The translations under genes and the position numbers were made by a program. Shown in pieces: positions 8,406 to 16,587 of a DNA stretch of 64,000 bases. How positions within the stretch are numbered: position 1 is the first letter of the stretch; every line of letters begins with the position of its first letter. Location: positions 2,663,001 through 2,727,000 of the forward strand of contig NZ_AP014690.1 in assembly GCF_001547995.1 (NCBI RefSeq). The letters run 5' to 3'. The stretch is from Asaia bogorensis NBRC 16594. Lineage in GTDB: Bacteria > Pseudomonadota > Alphaproteobacteria > Acetobacterales > Acetobacteraceae. The notes under the pieces were generated by a model. The model worked only from the letters and a program-made list of their open reading frames with translations, did not search any database and was not told the DNA's origin.

Positions 8406-9425
8406 TCAGGCAACAGACAGACTTTTGAGATGTCGCGCATAAAGCGCGCAAAGGGCGGCTGAATCGAGCCTTGCCTCGATGGTATCGGCTCGGCTGGTCA
8501 GCAGGATGGGCACCTTGGCACCAAGCACGATACCGCCCGAACTCGCCTGCCCGAGAAAGCTGAGCGCCTTGACCACAATGTTCCCGGCTTCGAGATCCGG
8601 TACAACGAGGATCTGGGCGCGGCCGGCGACAGGTGAGGTCAGCTTCTTGATGGAGGCTGCCTGCGGGTCCACCGCACCATCCATTGCAAGCGGCCCATCG
8701 AGCACTGCTCCCGTTATCTCGCCGCGTTCGGCCATCTTGCTCAGGCAGGCGGCATCGAGCGTTCCCTGAATACGCGGATTGATGGTCTCCACAGCGGAAA
8801 GGATCGCCACACGCGGTGCGCCATAGCCAAGACCGTGATGCAGGTCGATTGCATTCTGCACGATGTGCTGCTTGGTTACGAGGTCGGGGGTAATATTGAT
8901 GGCGGCATCGGTCACGAAAAGCGGGTCGGTGCGCCCCGCTACCGTGACCATGAACACATGGCTCATGCGCCGTGATGTCCGCAGGCCACTCTCCTGTGCA
9001 ACGACACCGTGCATCAATGTGTCTGTGTGCAGGCTGCCCTTGGCAAGGCCCTGGACCTCGCCTGAATGAACAAGGCCAATCGCGACCTGCACGGCGCGCT
9101 CTGGTGTTTCGGCCTCGACAATCCGGCAGGACGCCACCGAAAGCCCAGCCTCCTGCGCCGCACTGGCGATAAGCGCAGGATCGCCTACAAGAACCGGCTC
9201 CAGCACGCCATGTCGTGCCGCCTCAATGGCGCCGGCAAGGGCATGTCCCTCACAGGGCCAAACAATCGCATAAGGCACAGCACCCAGCCCGGCAGCTCTG
9301 GCAATCATCCCGTCGAAAATCGTTCTGCGCGTGCAGGAGGCAGTGGAAAGTACTGTCGTCATCGCGCGATCTTCTTCCGGTTCGTTTGTCTGTCTGGTCT
9401 CAGGGGCGCAGGTTTGCGCGGTCAC
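8406..9425 (-). CDS. Phosphate acetyl/butyryltransferase
   Basis: A 339-aa member of the phosphate acetyltransferase/phosphotransbutyrylase family, which exchanges CoA of acetyl-CoA (or another acyl-CoA) with phosphate. Family blocks are visible: GLAKGSLHTDTLMHGV, RRMSHVFMV, FVTDAAINITPDL, and near the C-terminus VVPDLEAGNIVVKALSFLG. A GTG start at 9425 has a strong GGGAGG seven bases upstream and overlaps the nifJ stop (GTGA), suggesting translational coupling; ATG at 9362 (MTTVLS) with a GGAAGAAG box is a good alternative that would match family length better. Downstream of nifJ it could turn pyruvate-derived acetyl-CoA into acetyl phosphate. No acetate kinase gene is seen in the window. 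Confidence 0.85.
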   Translation of the reverse strand: MTAQTCAPETRQTNEPEEDRAMTTVLSTASCTRRTIFDGMIARAAGLGAVPYAIVWPCEGHALAGAIEAARHGVLEPVLVGDPALIASAAQEAGLSVASCRIVEAETPERAVQVAIGLVHSGEVQGLAKGSLHTDTLMHGVVAQESGLRTSRRMSHVFMVTVAGRTDPLFVTDAAINITPDLVTKQHIVQNAIDLHHGLGYGAPRVAILSAVETINPRIQGTLDAACLSKMAERGEITGAVLDGPLAMDGAVDPQAASIKKLTSPVAGRAQILVVPDLEAGNIVVKALSFLGQASSGGIVLGAKVPILLTSRADTIEARLDSAALCALYARHLKSLSVA

Positions 9426-12400
9426 TGCACATCCTCCCAGTGAGGCAGGAAGCGCCTGCCATCACGTGAGGCCATGTCCTCATACAGGCGATAGCGTTCC
9501 AGCGCCGCGGCCTGCGCCTGATGCAGCAAGTGCTCCGCCTGCTCCGGATTGGTTCGCGACAGGGTTTTGTAGCGCAGTTCGCGATAGGCATATTCCTCGA
9601 ACGGCAGACGCGGGCGTGTTGAATCGAGCTGGAACGGGTTGAGCCCCTCCTTGCGCATGGCCGGGTCGAAACGGAAGAGCGGCCAGTATCCGCTGGCCAC
9701 CGCCCTGGCCTGCTGCTTCATGCCGTCGCGCATGTCGATGCCGTGGGCAATGCACTGCGAATAGGCAATGATCAGCGACGGACCATCATGAGCCTCGGCC
9801 TCGCGTATGGCCGTCAGAGCCTGCTCGGGATTAGCCCCAAGGGCGATCTGCGCCACATACACATTGCCGTAGGAGACCGCCTGCAGACCCAGATCCTTGC
9901 GCGGCACGCGCTTGCCGGAGGCGGCAAATTTTGCCGAGGCACCAAGCGGCGTGGCCTTGGAGGACTGCCCGCCCGTGTTGGAATAAACCTCGGTATCCAG
10001 CACCAGAATATTGACGTTCCGGTCCTGAGCCAGAACATGGTCGAGGCCACCATAACCGATATCGTAGGCCCAGCCATCACCGCCGATGATCCATACCGAG
10101 CGTTTTACAAGGTGATCGGCAACCGACAGCAGCATGACCGCCGATTTATCAGCAGATCCCTCGAGTTTTCCCTTCAGGGCTGCCACGCGGTCGCGCTGGA
10201 TGGCATAATCCCATTCATCTTCCTGCGGGGCATCGAGCAAGGCATCGGCAAGATCGCCACCGATTGTGTCACGTAGGCCCGCAACCAGATCGCGCGCCAG
10301 TTCGGTCTGCTTGTCGATGGCCAGCCTGAAGCCAAGGCCAAACTCCGCATTGTCCTCAAACAGCGAGTTCGACCACGCTACGCCACGGCCCTGCGCATTC
10401 GCTTTCCATGGATGGGCCGGCGTATTACCCGCAAAGATGGCGGAGCAGCCTGTCGCATTGGCAATCTGAAGACGATCGCCGAAAAGCTGCGAGACAAGCT
10501 TGAGATAGGGGGTCTCACCACACCCGGCACACGCCCCACTGAACTCGAAAAGCGGCTCGAAAAACTGTACGCCTCGTACTGTGGTTGGGTTGACCTGGTT
10601 GCGATCCATTTCCGGAATGGTCTCGAAAAAGCTCATACCGGCCCGCTCACGGTCGAGCAGAGGCAGCTTTTCAGTCATATTGATGGCGCGCTTCTGGGTC
10701 TGGGCATCAATTGAGGGGCAATTATCCACGCACACGCCGCAACCTGTGCAGTCTTCAACATAAAGCTGAAGGGTGTAGCGCGTCTGCGGGTAACCACGGG
10801 CATTGATTGGCGCTGACCGGAAACCCGTAGGCGCCCCCTCCAGCCGGGCCTCGTCATAGGTCTTGGCACGTATCACGCTATGGGGGCACACGATGCTGCA
10901 TTGTCCACACTGGATGCAGGAATCCGGCTCCCACACAGGGACTTCGATGGCGATATTGCGTTTCTCATACCGCGTCGTGCCCCCGGGAAACGTGCCATCA
11001 ACCGGCATGGCACTGACGGGTATCAGTTCACCGCGCCCCGCCATAATCTCTGCTGTGACCCGGTGCACGAATTCCGGTGCCTCGGCGGGCACAATGGCAG
11101 GCATCGGGCGCGTTCCCTGTGCCTGCGCCGGAACGGATACCTCATGGAGGGCTGACAGGGCAGCATCAACCGCCTTATCGTTGAGGGCGACGATTTTTTC
11201 GCCCTTCGCGCCGTAGGATTTGCGAATGAAAGCCTTGATGGCGCTGATTGCCTCTGCTTCAGGCAGAACCTTTGCAAGATGGAAGAAGCAGGTTTGCAGC
11301 AGGGTGTTGATGCGTGGCCCGAGACCGATCTCGAGCGCGACACTGGACGCATCGATCACATAGAAGCGCAACTTCCTGGCGATGATCTGATCCTGAACCT
11401 TGCGCGGCAGGCGCTCCCAGACCGTGTCCGGACCGAAAGGCGAATTCAGAAGGAAAATACCCCCCGGATTGGCGGCACCCAGGATGTCGCGCCGAAACAG
11501 GAACTCGAATTTGTGACACGCGACGAAATCTGCATGCCGAATCAGATAGGGCGCGTTGATGGGGCTGGTGCCAAAACGCAGATGCGATGCCGTTTCTGCG
11601 CCCGATTTGTGAGAGTCATAATCGAAATAGGCCTGGGCATAATGCCCGTCGATTTCACCGATGATCTCAACGCTGTTCTTGTTGGCGCCCACCGTGCCAT
11701 CCGCGCCAAGCCCATAGAACAGACAACGCGTCATGTTCCCGGGTTCGATATCGATCGTCTCGTCAAATTCGAGGCTGAGATTCGTCACATCATCGATGAG
11801 ACCGACCGTAAAGACGGGGCTAGGGTCGGGCTTCGTCAGTTCGTCATAAACCGCCTTGACCATACCGGGGTGGAAATCGCGTGACGACAGGCCATAACGC
11901 CCGCCAATAACACGCGGCATGTGAGGGAATTTCCCCGTAGCCACCGCTTCGGCCAGTACACCCACGATATCCGCATGAAGCGGCTCCATCGGTGCCCCCG
12001 GCTCCTTGGTGCGATCCAGCACCGCAATGCGCTCCACTGTCGGCGGCAACGCTGCAAGAAAGGCTGCAGCGTCGAAAGGCCGGTAAAGGAGAACCTGAAT
12101 GGCCCCCCGTTTCTCCTCAGGGTCGCGTTCGTTCATCCATCGCATCGTTTCGCGCACCACTTCGGCACCCGACCCCATCGCGATGATGACATGGCGCGCA
12201 TCCTGCGGGCCGTCGTAACGGAACAACCCGTACTGACGCCCGGTCAGTGCGGCAAAGCGGTCCATGGCAGACTGCACGAGAGAAGGCGTACGCAGATAAT
12301 AGGTGTTTACCGCTTCACGCGTCTGGAAATACGTGTCCGGGTTCTGCCATGTGCCACGAATGAACGGATTATCTGGCGTCAGCCCGCGGGCACGATGCGC

Positions 12401-13045
12401 GTGCACAAGCGTCTCGTCGATCATCGACCGGATCTGGTCATCAGGGACCAGTTTCAGCGAATTATACTCGTGAGAGGTCCGAAAACCATCCGTGAAATGG
12501 ATGAATGGCACGCGTGAAGCGAGCGTGGCGGCCTGGGCGATAATTGCCAGATCATGTGCTTCCTGCACCGAGGCTGCACCCAGCTGGGCAAAACCTGTCT
12601 GGCGAACGGCCATCAGATCCTGATGATCGCCAAAAATAGACGACGCCCCGGCTGCAAGGGCGCGTGCAGCCACGTGCACCACGGTCGATGTCAATTCGCC
12701 CGCAATCTTGTACAGATTGGGGATCATCAGCAGCAAACCCTGCGAGGCCGTGAAAGTGGTCGTCAGCGCACCACTTTGCAAAGCGCCGTGCACACAGCCT
12801 GCCGCACCGCCCTCGGCCTGCATTTCCTGCACGATAGGCACATTGCCCCAGAGATTTTTCAGCCCTTCACTGGCCCAGCTATCGGCTGTCTCGGCCATAG
12901 GTGAGGAAGGCGTAATAGGGTAGATCGCACAGATCTCGTTCACGCGATACGCGACGTGAACAACAGCAGAATTCCCGTCCAGAGTGGTCATTTCACCAGG
13001 TTGGGGTTTGCCGGATTGTGGGGCGGTGTTTGCGTTATGGCTCAT
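9422..13045 (-). CDS. nifJ: Pyruvate:ferredoxin (flavodoxin) oxidoreductase
   Basis: A 1207-aa single-chain PFOR, the standard length for NifJ. It oxidises pyruvate with CoA to acetyl-CoA and CO2, passing electrons to ferredoxin or flavodoxin. Visible parts in order: pyrimidine-binding domain (AIYPITPSSPMAE), domain II, a 2[4Fe-4S] ferredoxin domain (CIQCGQCSIVCPHS and CTGCGVCVDNCP), and the thiamine-diphosphate domain (GGDGWAYDIGYGGLDH, then LVLDTEVYSNTGGQSSKATP) with proximal cluster cysteines in GACAGCGETPY. ATG 13045 (MSHNANT) was chosen; the frame is open to 13123 but the extra stretch is not family-like. It is preceded by the GltD-like gene with 23 bases between. PFOR is typical of anaerobes, so its presence in a presumed strict aerobe is notable. 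Confidence 0.95.
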   Translation of the reverse strand: MSHNANTAPQSGKPQPGEMTTLDGNSAVVHVAYRVNEICAIYPITPSSPMAETADSWASEGLKNLWGNVPIVQEMQAEGGAAGCVHGALQSGALTTTFTASQGLLLMIPNLYKIAGELTSTVVHVAARALAAGASSIFGDHQDLMAVRQTGFAQLGAASVQEAHDLAIIAQAATLASRVPFIHFTDGFRTSHEYNSLKLVPDDQIRSMIDETLVHAHRARGLTPDNPFIRGTWQNPDTYFQTREAVNTYYLRTPSLVQSAMDRFAALTGRQYGLFRYDGPQDARHVIIAMGSGAEVVRETMRWMNERDPEEKRGAIQVLLYRPFDAAAFLAALPPTVERIAVLDRTKEPGAPMEPLHADIVGVLAEAVATGKFPHMPRVIGGRYGLSSRDFHPGMVKAVYDELTKPDPSPVFTVGLIDDVTNLSLEFDETIDIEPGNMTRCLFYGLGADGTVGANKNSVEIIGEIDGHYAQAYFDYDSHKSGAETASHLRFGTSPINAPYLIRHADFVACHKFEFLFRRDILGAANPGGIFLLNSPFGPDTVWERLPRKVQDQIIARKLRFYVIDASSVALEIGLGPRINTLLQTCFFHLAKVLPEAEAISAIKAFIRKSYGAKGEKIVALNDKAVDAALSALHEVSVPAQAQGTRPMPAIVPAEAPEFVHRVTAEIMAGRGELIPVSAMPVDGTFPGGTTRYEKRNIAIEVPVWEPDSCIQCGQCSIVCPHSVIRAKTYDEARLEGAPTGFRSAPINARGYPQTRYTLQLYVEDCTGCGVCVDNCPSIDAQTQKRAINMTEKLPLLDRERAGMSFFETIPEMDRNQVNPTTVRGVQFFEPLFEFSGACAGCGETPYLKLVSQLFGDRLQIANATGCSAIFAGNTPAHPWKANAQGRGVAWSNSLFEDNAEFGLGFRLAIDKQTELARDLVAGLRDTIGGDLADALLDAPQEDEWDYAIQRDRVAALKGKLEGSADKSAVMLLSVADHLVKRSVWIIGGDGWAYDIGYGGLDHVLAQDRNVNILVLDTEVYSNTGGQSSKATPLGASAKFAASGKRVPRKDLGLQAVSYGNVYVAQIALGANPEQALTAIREAEAHDGPSLIIAYSQCIAHGIDMRDGMKQQARAVASGYWPLFRFDPAMRKEGLNPFQLDSTRPRLPFEEYAYRELRYKTLSRTNPEQAEHLLHQAQAAALERYRLYEDMASRDGRRFLPHWEDVQ

Positions 13046-13068
13046 CGTCTTGTTCTCTTTTCCCGCCT

Positions 13069-14775
13069 TCAGGCGCGTACCACGAAGCGCTGCGGCGTTA
13101 AGGTGACCGCAGCCTCCGCGCACTCGGCATCATTGTGTTCAGGCGTCATCACGATGGCATGACACGGGCATTGTCCGGCGCAATCGCCACAGCCGGTGCA
13201 CAAGGTCTCGTCTACGGCATAGCCCCTGCCCGGACCCAGTCGGGTGATGGCCTGCTCGGAGCAGGCAGCAAAACAATTATCGCACTCAAAACAGTTACCG
13301 CATGACAGGCAGCGCCCCGCCTCATGACGCGCCTGCGTCTCGTTCAGCCCCGCAATGATCTCCTCGAACCCCGTGCGAAGCGACGTGGGCAATTCGGCGC
13401 CCTCCTCGCGCACAGCCATCAGCAGGGCCGGCATGTGGAGCATGTCAAAGGTCACGATCTCGGCCGGCGCGTCGGGCACCGGTTTTTCTGCCCGCAAATA
13501 GGCATCAATCGCCCGGGCGGCCTTCTTGCCGTGGCCGGTCGCGGTGGTCATGGTGCGTGCTCCTCGCACACAATCGCCACCGGCAAACACGCCGCGTGCG
13601 CCCGTCATGAAAGACGGATCGATTTCCAGCCTCTCGCCCTTGTCAATCACGATATCGCTCATGTCAGAGCAGAGCGAGAAGTCACTATGCTGGCCAATCG
13701 CCAGAATGACGCTGTCAGCTGCCAGCCTCTCTCTATCCGGCGCGCGGCCATCTGCTGGTGGACGTATGGCACCGGTCTGCGGATCGAGTTCAACATGCTC
13801 GATCTCAACACCATCATGTCCATAATAGGTGACGACGCTGCAATAACGTATGGTGACACCTTCGGCCTCGGCGGCCTCGCGCTCCTCTGGCAGGGCGCTC
13901 ATATGGGCCTCGTCCCGTCGATAGACCATAAAGACCTTCTCTGCGCCGAGACGGCGTGCCGTACGGGCGGCATCCATCGCGACATTGCCACCACCAACCA
14001 CCACCACAGTACGGCCAAGCTCGGGCCGCTTTCCTTCACGCACAGCATGGAGAAGGTCGATCGCCTCGACAGGCTGATATCCCGCCTCGGTGGCCAGCGG
14101 CATGGTCAGGGCGCGCGCCGCGCCAACGCCCAGAAAGACAGCATCGAAAGCGCCTTCCTTCATGGTTCGAGCGAGATCCGTTACAGGCGCATTGCAGTGC
14201 AGACTCACGCCCGGCATTGACAGAACATCACCCATTTCACGTTCGAGAATATCCATCGGCAAGCGATACGCCGGAATGCCATAGGCCAGCATGCCGCCCG
14301 CGTGAGCCGAGGCCTCGCGAATTTCAACCTGATGCCCCTGCCGTGCCAGATGATAGGCACAGGACAGCCCCGCAGGCCCCGAACCAACAACAAGCACTTT
14401 CTTGCCCGTGGCAGGCTTACAGGCGACCCGCCAGTTTTTCTCGGCGGCCATATCACCCAGAAACCGCTCGACCTCATGGATCGCCACAGCGTCATCCATC
14501 TCGGCACGATTACAGCTGCTTTCACAAGGGTGATAACAGGCACGACCGTGAATGGCGGGGAACGGGTTCTCCGTTTTAAGCAGATGCCAAGCGGCCTCGT
14601 AGGCGCCGCTTTGTGCCAGAGCAAGCCACCCCTGGATGTTCTCCCCTGCCGGGCAGGCGTGATTGCAGGGCGGCATAAGCGATACGTAGTCAGGACGGCG
14701 TGACCGTACGCTTCCCACTCCGATACGTGTGCCGACATGCAGCGCCCGATTGAGTTCACGTAGCTTGAGCGCCAT
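13069..14775 (-). CDS. GltD-like FAD/NAD(P) oxidoreductase fused to 2[4Fe-4S] ferredoxin domain
   Basis: A 568-aa fusion. The N-terminal cysteine domain (CNHACPAGENIQGW, CYHPCESSCNR) and two dinucleotide-binding domains (VVGSGPAGLSCAYHL for FAD, VVVVGGGNVAMDAARTA for NAD(P)H) match the glutamate synthase small subunit family. The last ~90 residues add ferredoxin motifs: CLSCGNCFECDNCFAAC and CTGCGDCAGQCPCHAI. Such proteins move electrons between NAD(P)H and an iron-sulfur partner. It is the first gene of the operon with nifJ, so the likely role is to pass PFOR electrons to NADP+ or NAD+; this is inference. No large glutamate synthase subunit is nearby. A GAGG box lies 7 bases before the ATG. 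Confidence 0.85.
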   Translation of the reverse strand: MALKLRELNRALHVGTRIGVGSVRSRRPDYVSLMPPCNHACPAGENIQGWLALAQSGAYEAAWHLLKTENPFPAIHGRACYHPCESSCNRAEMDDAVAIHEVERFLGDMAAEKNWRVACKPATGKKVLVVGSGPAGLSCAYHLARQGHQVEIREASAHAGGMLAYGIPAYRLPMDILEREMGDVLSMPGVSLHCNAPVTDLARTMKEGAFDAVFLGVGAARALTMPLATEAGYQPVEAIDLLHAVREGKRPELGRTVVVVGGGNVAMDAARTARRLGAEKVFMVYRRDEAHMSALPEEREAAEAEGVTIRYCSVVTYYGHDGVEIEHVELDPQTGAIRPPADGRAPDRERLAADSVILAIGQHSDFSLCSDMSDIVIDKGERLEIDPSFMTGARGVFAGGDCVRGARTMTTATGHGKKAARAIDAYLRAEKPVPDAPAEIVTFDMLHMPALLMAVREEGAELPTSLRTGFEEIIAGLNETQARHEAGRCLSCGNCFECDNCFAACSEQAITRLGPGRGYAVDETLCTGCGDCAGQCPCHAIVMTPEHNDAECAEAAVTLTPQRFVVRA

Positions 14776-14878
14776 GGAAGAACCTCATTCTCTCTTCCGG
14801 CCAGACTGACCCCAATGACAGCATGGCTCGGGGGAATATCCTGCCAGGGAGAGGAACAAGGTAATCATTCCGCCTGCT

Positions 14879-14900
14879 CAGGTTACCGAGCGCTAACCTG
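14879..14900. promoter_or_regulatory. Inverted repeat CAGGTTA-N8-TAACCTG, PFOR side
   Basis: Perfect 7-bp arms (14879-14885 and 14894-14900) around an 8-bp spacer CCGAGCGC. It lies about 105 bases upstream of the start of the GltD-like gene, a usual place for an operator of the PFOR operon. The arms recall GGTTAC-type operators, but the regulator is unknown. Confidence 0.45.
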
Positions 14901-14971
14901 GCGAAGGGCAACAGTCATTGAGGCACATCAATCCTTCGGCGGATTATTGAACAAATGAGCCTTCCTCATAA

Positions 14972-14999
14972 GTAGTTTCGATGATTTATGAGAAACTAC
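14972..14999. promoter_or_regulatory. Inverted repeat GTAGTTTC-N12-GAAACTAC
   Basis: Perfect 8-bp arms at 14972-14979 and 14992-14999, with centres 20 bp apart, so two half-sites would lie on the same DNA face. The site is in the middle of the shared intergenic region, about 160 bases before frc and 197 before the GltD-like gene. It looks like an operator for a dimeric regulator; a cruciform or transcript hairpin is also possible. Confidence 0.5.
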
Positions 15000-15096
15000 C
15001 ATAGTTCCCAAAGAAATGAAAAATATTCATCAAGTTTTATTGTGAGCACGCCCCTCGGGAACATACTTCACACCGACCGCGTAGCCCCCATATTGG

Positions 15097-15115
15097 GCTT
15101 ATTCGTTCGATAAGC
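15097..15115. promoter_or_regulatory. Inverted repeat GCTTAT-N7-ATAAGC upstream of frc
   Basis: Six-base arms with a 7-base centre TCGTTCG. It lies 46-64 bases before the frc GTG start, near where a promoter would be expected. A related CGATAAG unit recurs about 20 bases downstream (15130-15136). It may be an operator close to the oxalate promoter. Confidence 0.35.
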
Positions 15116-15160
15116 GCTTTCCGAAAAAACGATAAGAACAATCATAACGGAGTTGCCCTC

Positions 15161-16471
15161 GTGAGCACTGTACAAGACAACACAAAGCCGCTTGCCGGAA
15201 TCAAGGTCATCGATTTCGGTGGTGTGCAATCGGTCCCTTCGGCTGCCCAGCTTCTGGCTTGGTACGGTGCCGATGTCATCAAGGTTGAGCGGACCGGCGT
15301 CGGCGATGTGACCCGCCGTCAGCTGCGCGACATCCCGGATGCCGACGCGCTGTATTTCACCATGCTGAACAGCAACAAGCGCTCGATCGAGCTCAACACG
15401 AAAACCCCCGAAGGACGTGAGGTTTTCGAGAAGCTCCTCAAATGGGCCGACATCCTGCTTGAGAATTTCCGCCCTGGCGCCATGGATCGCATGGGCTTCG
15501 GCTGGGACGTTCTCCATCAACTCAACCCGCGCCTGATTTACGGCACGGTAAAGGGTTTTGGCGACGCCTCTCCCTGGTCGCATATCAGTGCCTATGAAAA
15601 CGTCGCACAATGCGCCGGCGGTTCGGCCTCGACTACGGGTTACTGGAATGGCGCGCCGCATGTGGATGGTCAGGCCCCCGGCAATTCGAATGGCCCGCTC
15701 ATTTCGGCTGCGGCACTCGGTGACAGTAACACAGGCAATCACCTGCTGATCGGCGTTCTGACGGCCCTGTTTGCCCGCGAACGCAGCGGAAAAGGCCAGA
15801 AAATCAGCGTTTCGATGCAGGATTCCGTGCTGAATCTGTGCCGTGTCAAGCTGCGTGACCAGCAGCGTCTGGAGCGCGTGGGTTATCTGGAAGAATACCC
15901 GCAATACCCGGACGGGAAGTTCGGCGACACTGTGCCGCGCGGTGCCAATGCAGGCGGTGGCGGCCAGCCAGGCTGGATCCTGAAATGCAAAGGCTGGGAG
16001 ACGGACGAGAACGCGTATATCTACTGCACCGTGCAGGAGCAGAACTGGGGGCCGACATGCGAGGCCATCGGCAAGCCTGAATGGGCCACCGACCCGCATT
16101 ATTGCACGACCAAGGCACGTGAGACCCACATGTTCGAGATCTTCGCTGCCATCGAGGCCTCGCTTGCCGACAAGGATAAATACCAGGCCGTAGCCCATCT
16201 CTCGAAATTCCGTGTGCCCTGCGCACCGGTTCTGTCGATGAAGGAAATTGCCGAGTCCAAGGACCTGCGTGACGCCGGCACGATTGTCGAGGTCGAGCAG
16301 CCGGTACGTGGATCGTTCCTGACGATCAATCCGATCAAGTTCAGCGACTTCACTCCGGAAATTACCGCAGCCCCGCTACTTGGTCAGCATACGGATGAGA
16401 TCCTTGCCGAGTTCGGTTATTCGGCAGACCAGATTGCCGATCTACGCTCGAAGAAGATCGTCTGCGCCTGA
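15161..16471 (+). CDS. frc: Formyl-CoA:oxalate CoA-transferase
   Basis: A 436-aa class III (CaiB/BaiF) CoA-transferase. It moves CoA from formyl-CoA to oxalate, giving oxalyl-CoA and formate. The catalytic aspartate is in LGDSNTGNH at residue 188, and the glycine loop GGGGQP at 265-270 that closes over the active site is intact; both are hallmarks of true Frc rather than general CaiB proteins. Length is close to the 428 of Oxalobacter Frc. The start is GTG at 15161 with CGGAG eight bases upstream. It is the first gene of the oxalate operon, 116 bases before oxc, with two hairpins between them. Acetobacter aceti has a characterised acid-stable homologue (UctB). Confidence 0.95.
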   Translation: MSTVQDNTKPLAGIKVIDFGGVQSVPSAAQLLAWYGADVIKVERTGVGDVTRRQLRDIPDADALYFTMLNSNKRSIELNTKTPEGREVFEKLLKWADILLENFRPGAMDRMGFGWDVLHQLNPRLIYGTVKGFGDASPWSHISAYENVAQCAGGSASTTGYWNGAPHVDGQAPGNSNGPLISAAALGDSNTGNHLLIGVLTALFARERSGKGQKISVSMQDSVLNLCRVKLRDQQRLERVGYLEEYPQYPDGKFGDTVPRGANAGGGGQPGWILKCKGWETDENAYIYCTVQEQNWGPTCEAIGKPEWATDPHYCTTKARETHMFEIFAAIEASLADKDKYQAVAHLSKFRVPCAPVLSMKEIAESKDLRDAGTIVEVEQPVRGSFLTINPIKFSDFTPEITAAPLLGQHTDEILAEFGYSADQIADLRSKKIVCA

Positions 16472-16478
16472 CAGACTC

Positions 16479-16508
16479 ACCGGAATGTCCTGAAACAGGC
16501 ATTCCGGT
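16479..16508 (+). other. Intercistronic hairpin between frc and oxc (first)
   Basis: ACCGGAATG (16479-16487) pairs perfectly with CATTCCGGT (16500-16508); inside, CCTG pairs with CAGG around an AAA loop, giving a nearly continuous 13-bp stem with one bulged T. It starts 8 bases after the frc stop. No T-run follows, so it is more likely an RNA-stability or partial attenuation element than a simple terminator. Confidence 0.6.
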
Positions 16509-16541
16509 CCTGATCGTCCCTCAAAGAATAGCAAGCCCTTT

Positions 16542-16571
16542 CTGCGCCGTCGCCTTTCGGAAATGGCGCAG
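16542..16571 (+). other. Intercistronic hairpin before the oxc ribosome-binding site
   Basis: CTGCGCC (16542-16548) pairs with GGCGCAG (16565-16571) around a 16-base loop. The oxc Shine-Dalgarno sequence AAAAGGA (16574-16580) begins 3 bases after the stem. The position suggests an influence on oxc translation or protection of a processed oxc transcript. Confidence 0.45.
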
Positions 16572-16587
16572 GGAAAAGGAATGAGTC

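Larger units (their letters stand above)
14776..15160 (+). promoter_or_regulatory. Divergent promoter region between the PFOR and oxalate operons
   Basis: This 385-bp gap has no credible gene and must hold the promoters of both divergent operons. It carries three inverted repeats, listed separately at 14879-14900, 14972-14999 and 15097-15115. The middle part (about 14940-15060) is AT-rich compared with the flanks. frc begins with GTG at 15161, preceded by the ribosome-binding sequence AACGGAG. No sigma-70 hexamer pair was convincing enough to call. Confidence 0.6.

Noticed and set aside
15068-16198. A 376-codon minus-strand frame opposite frc
   Set aside because: The plus strand encodes Frc with its catalytic Asp and glycine loop; the antisense frame has no recognisable domain.
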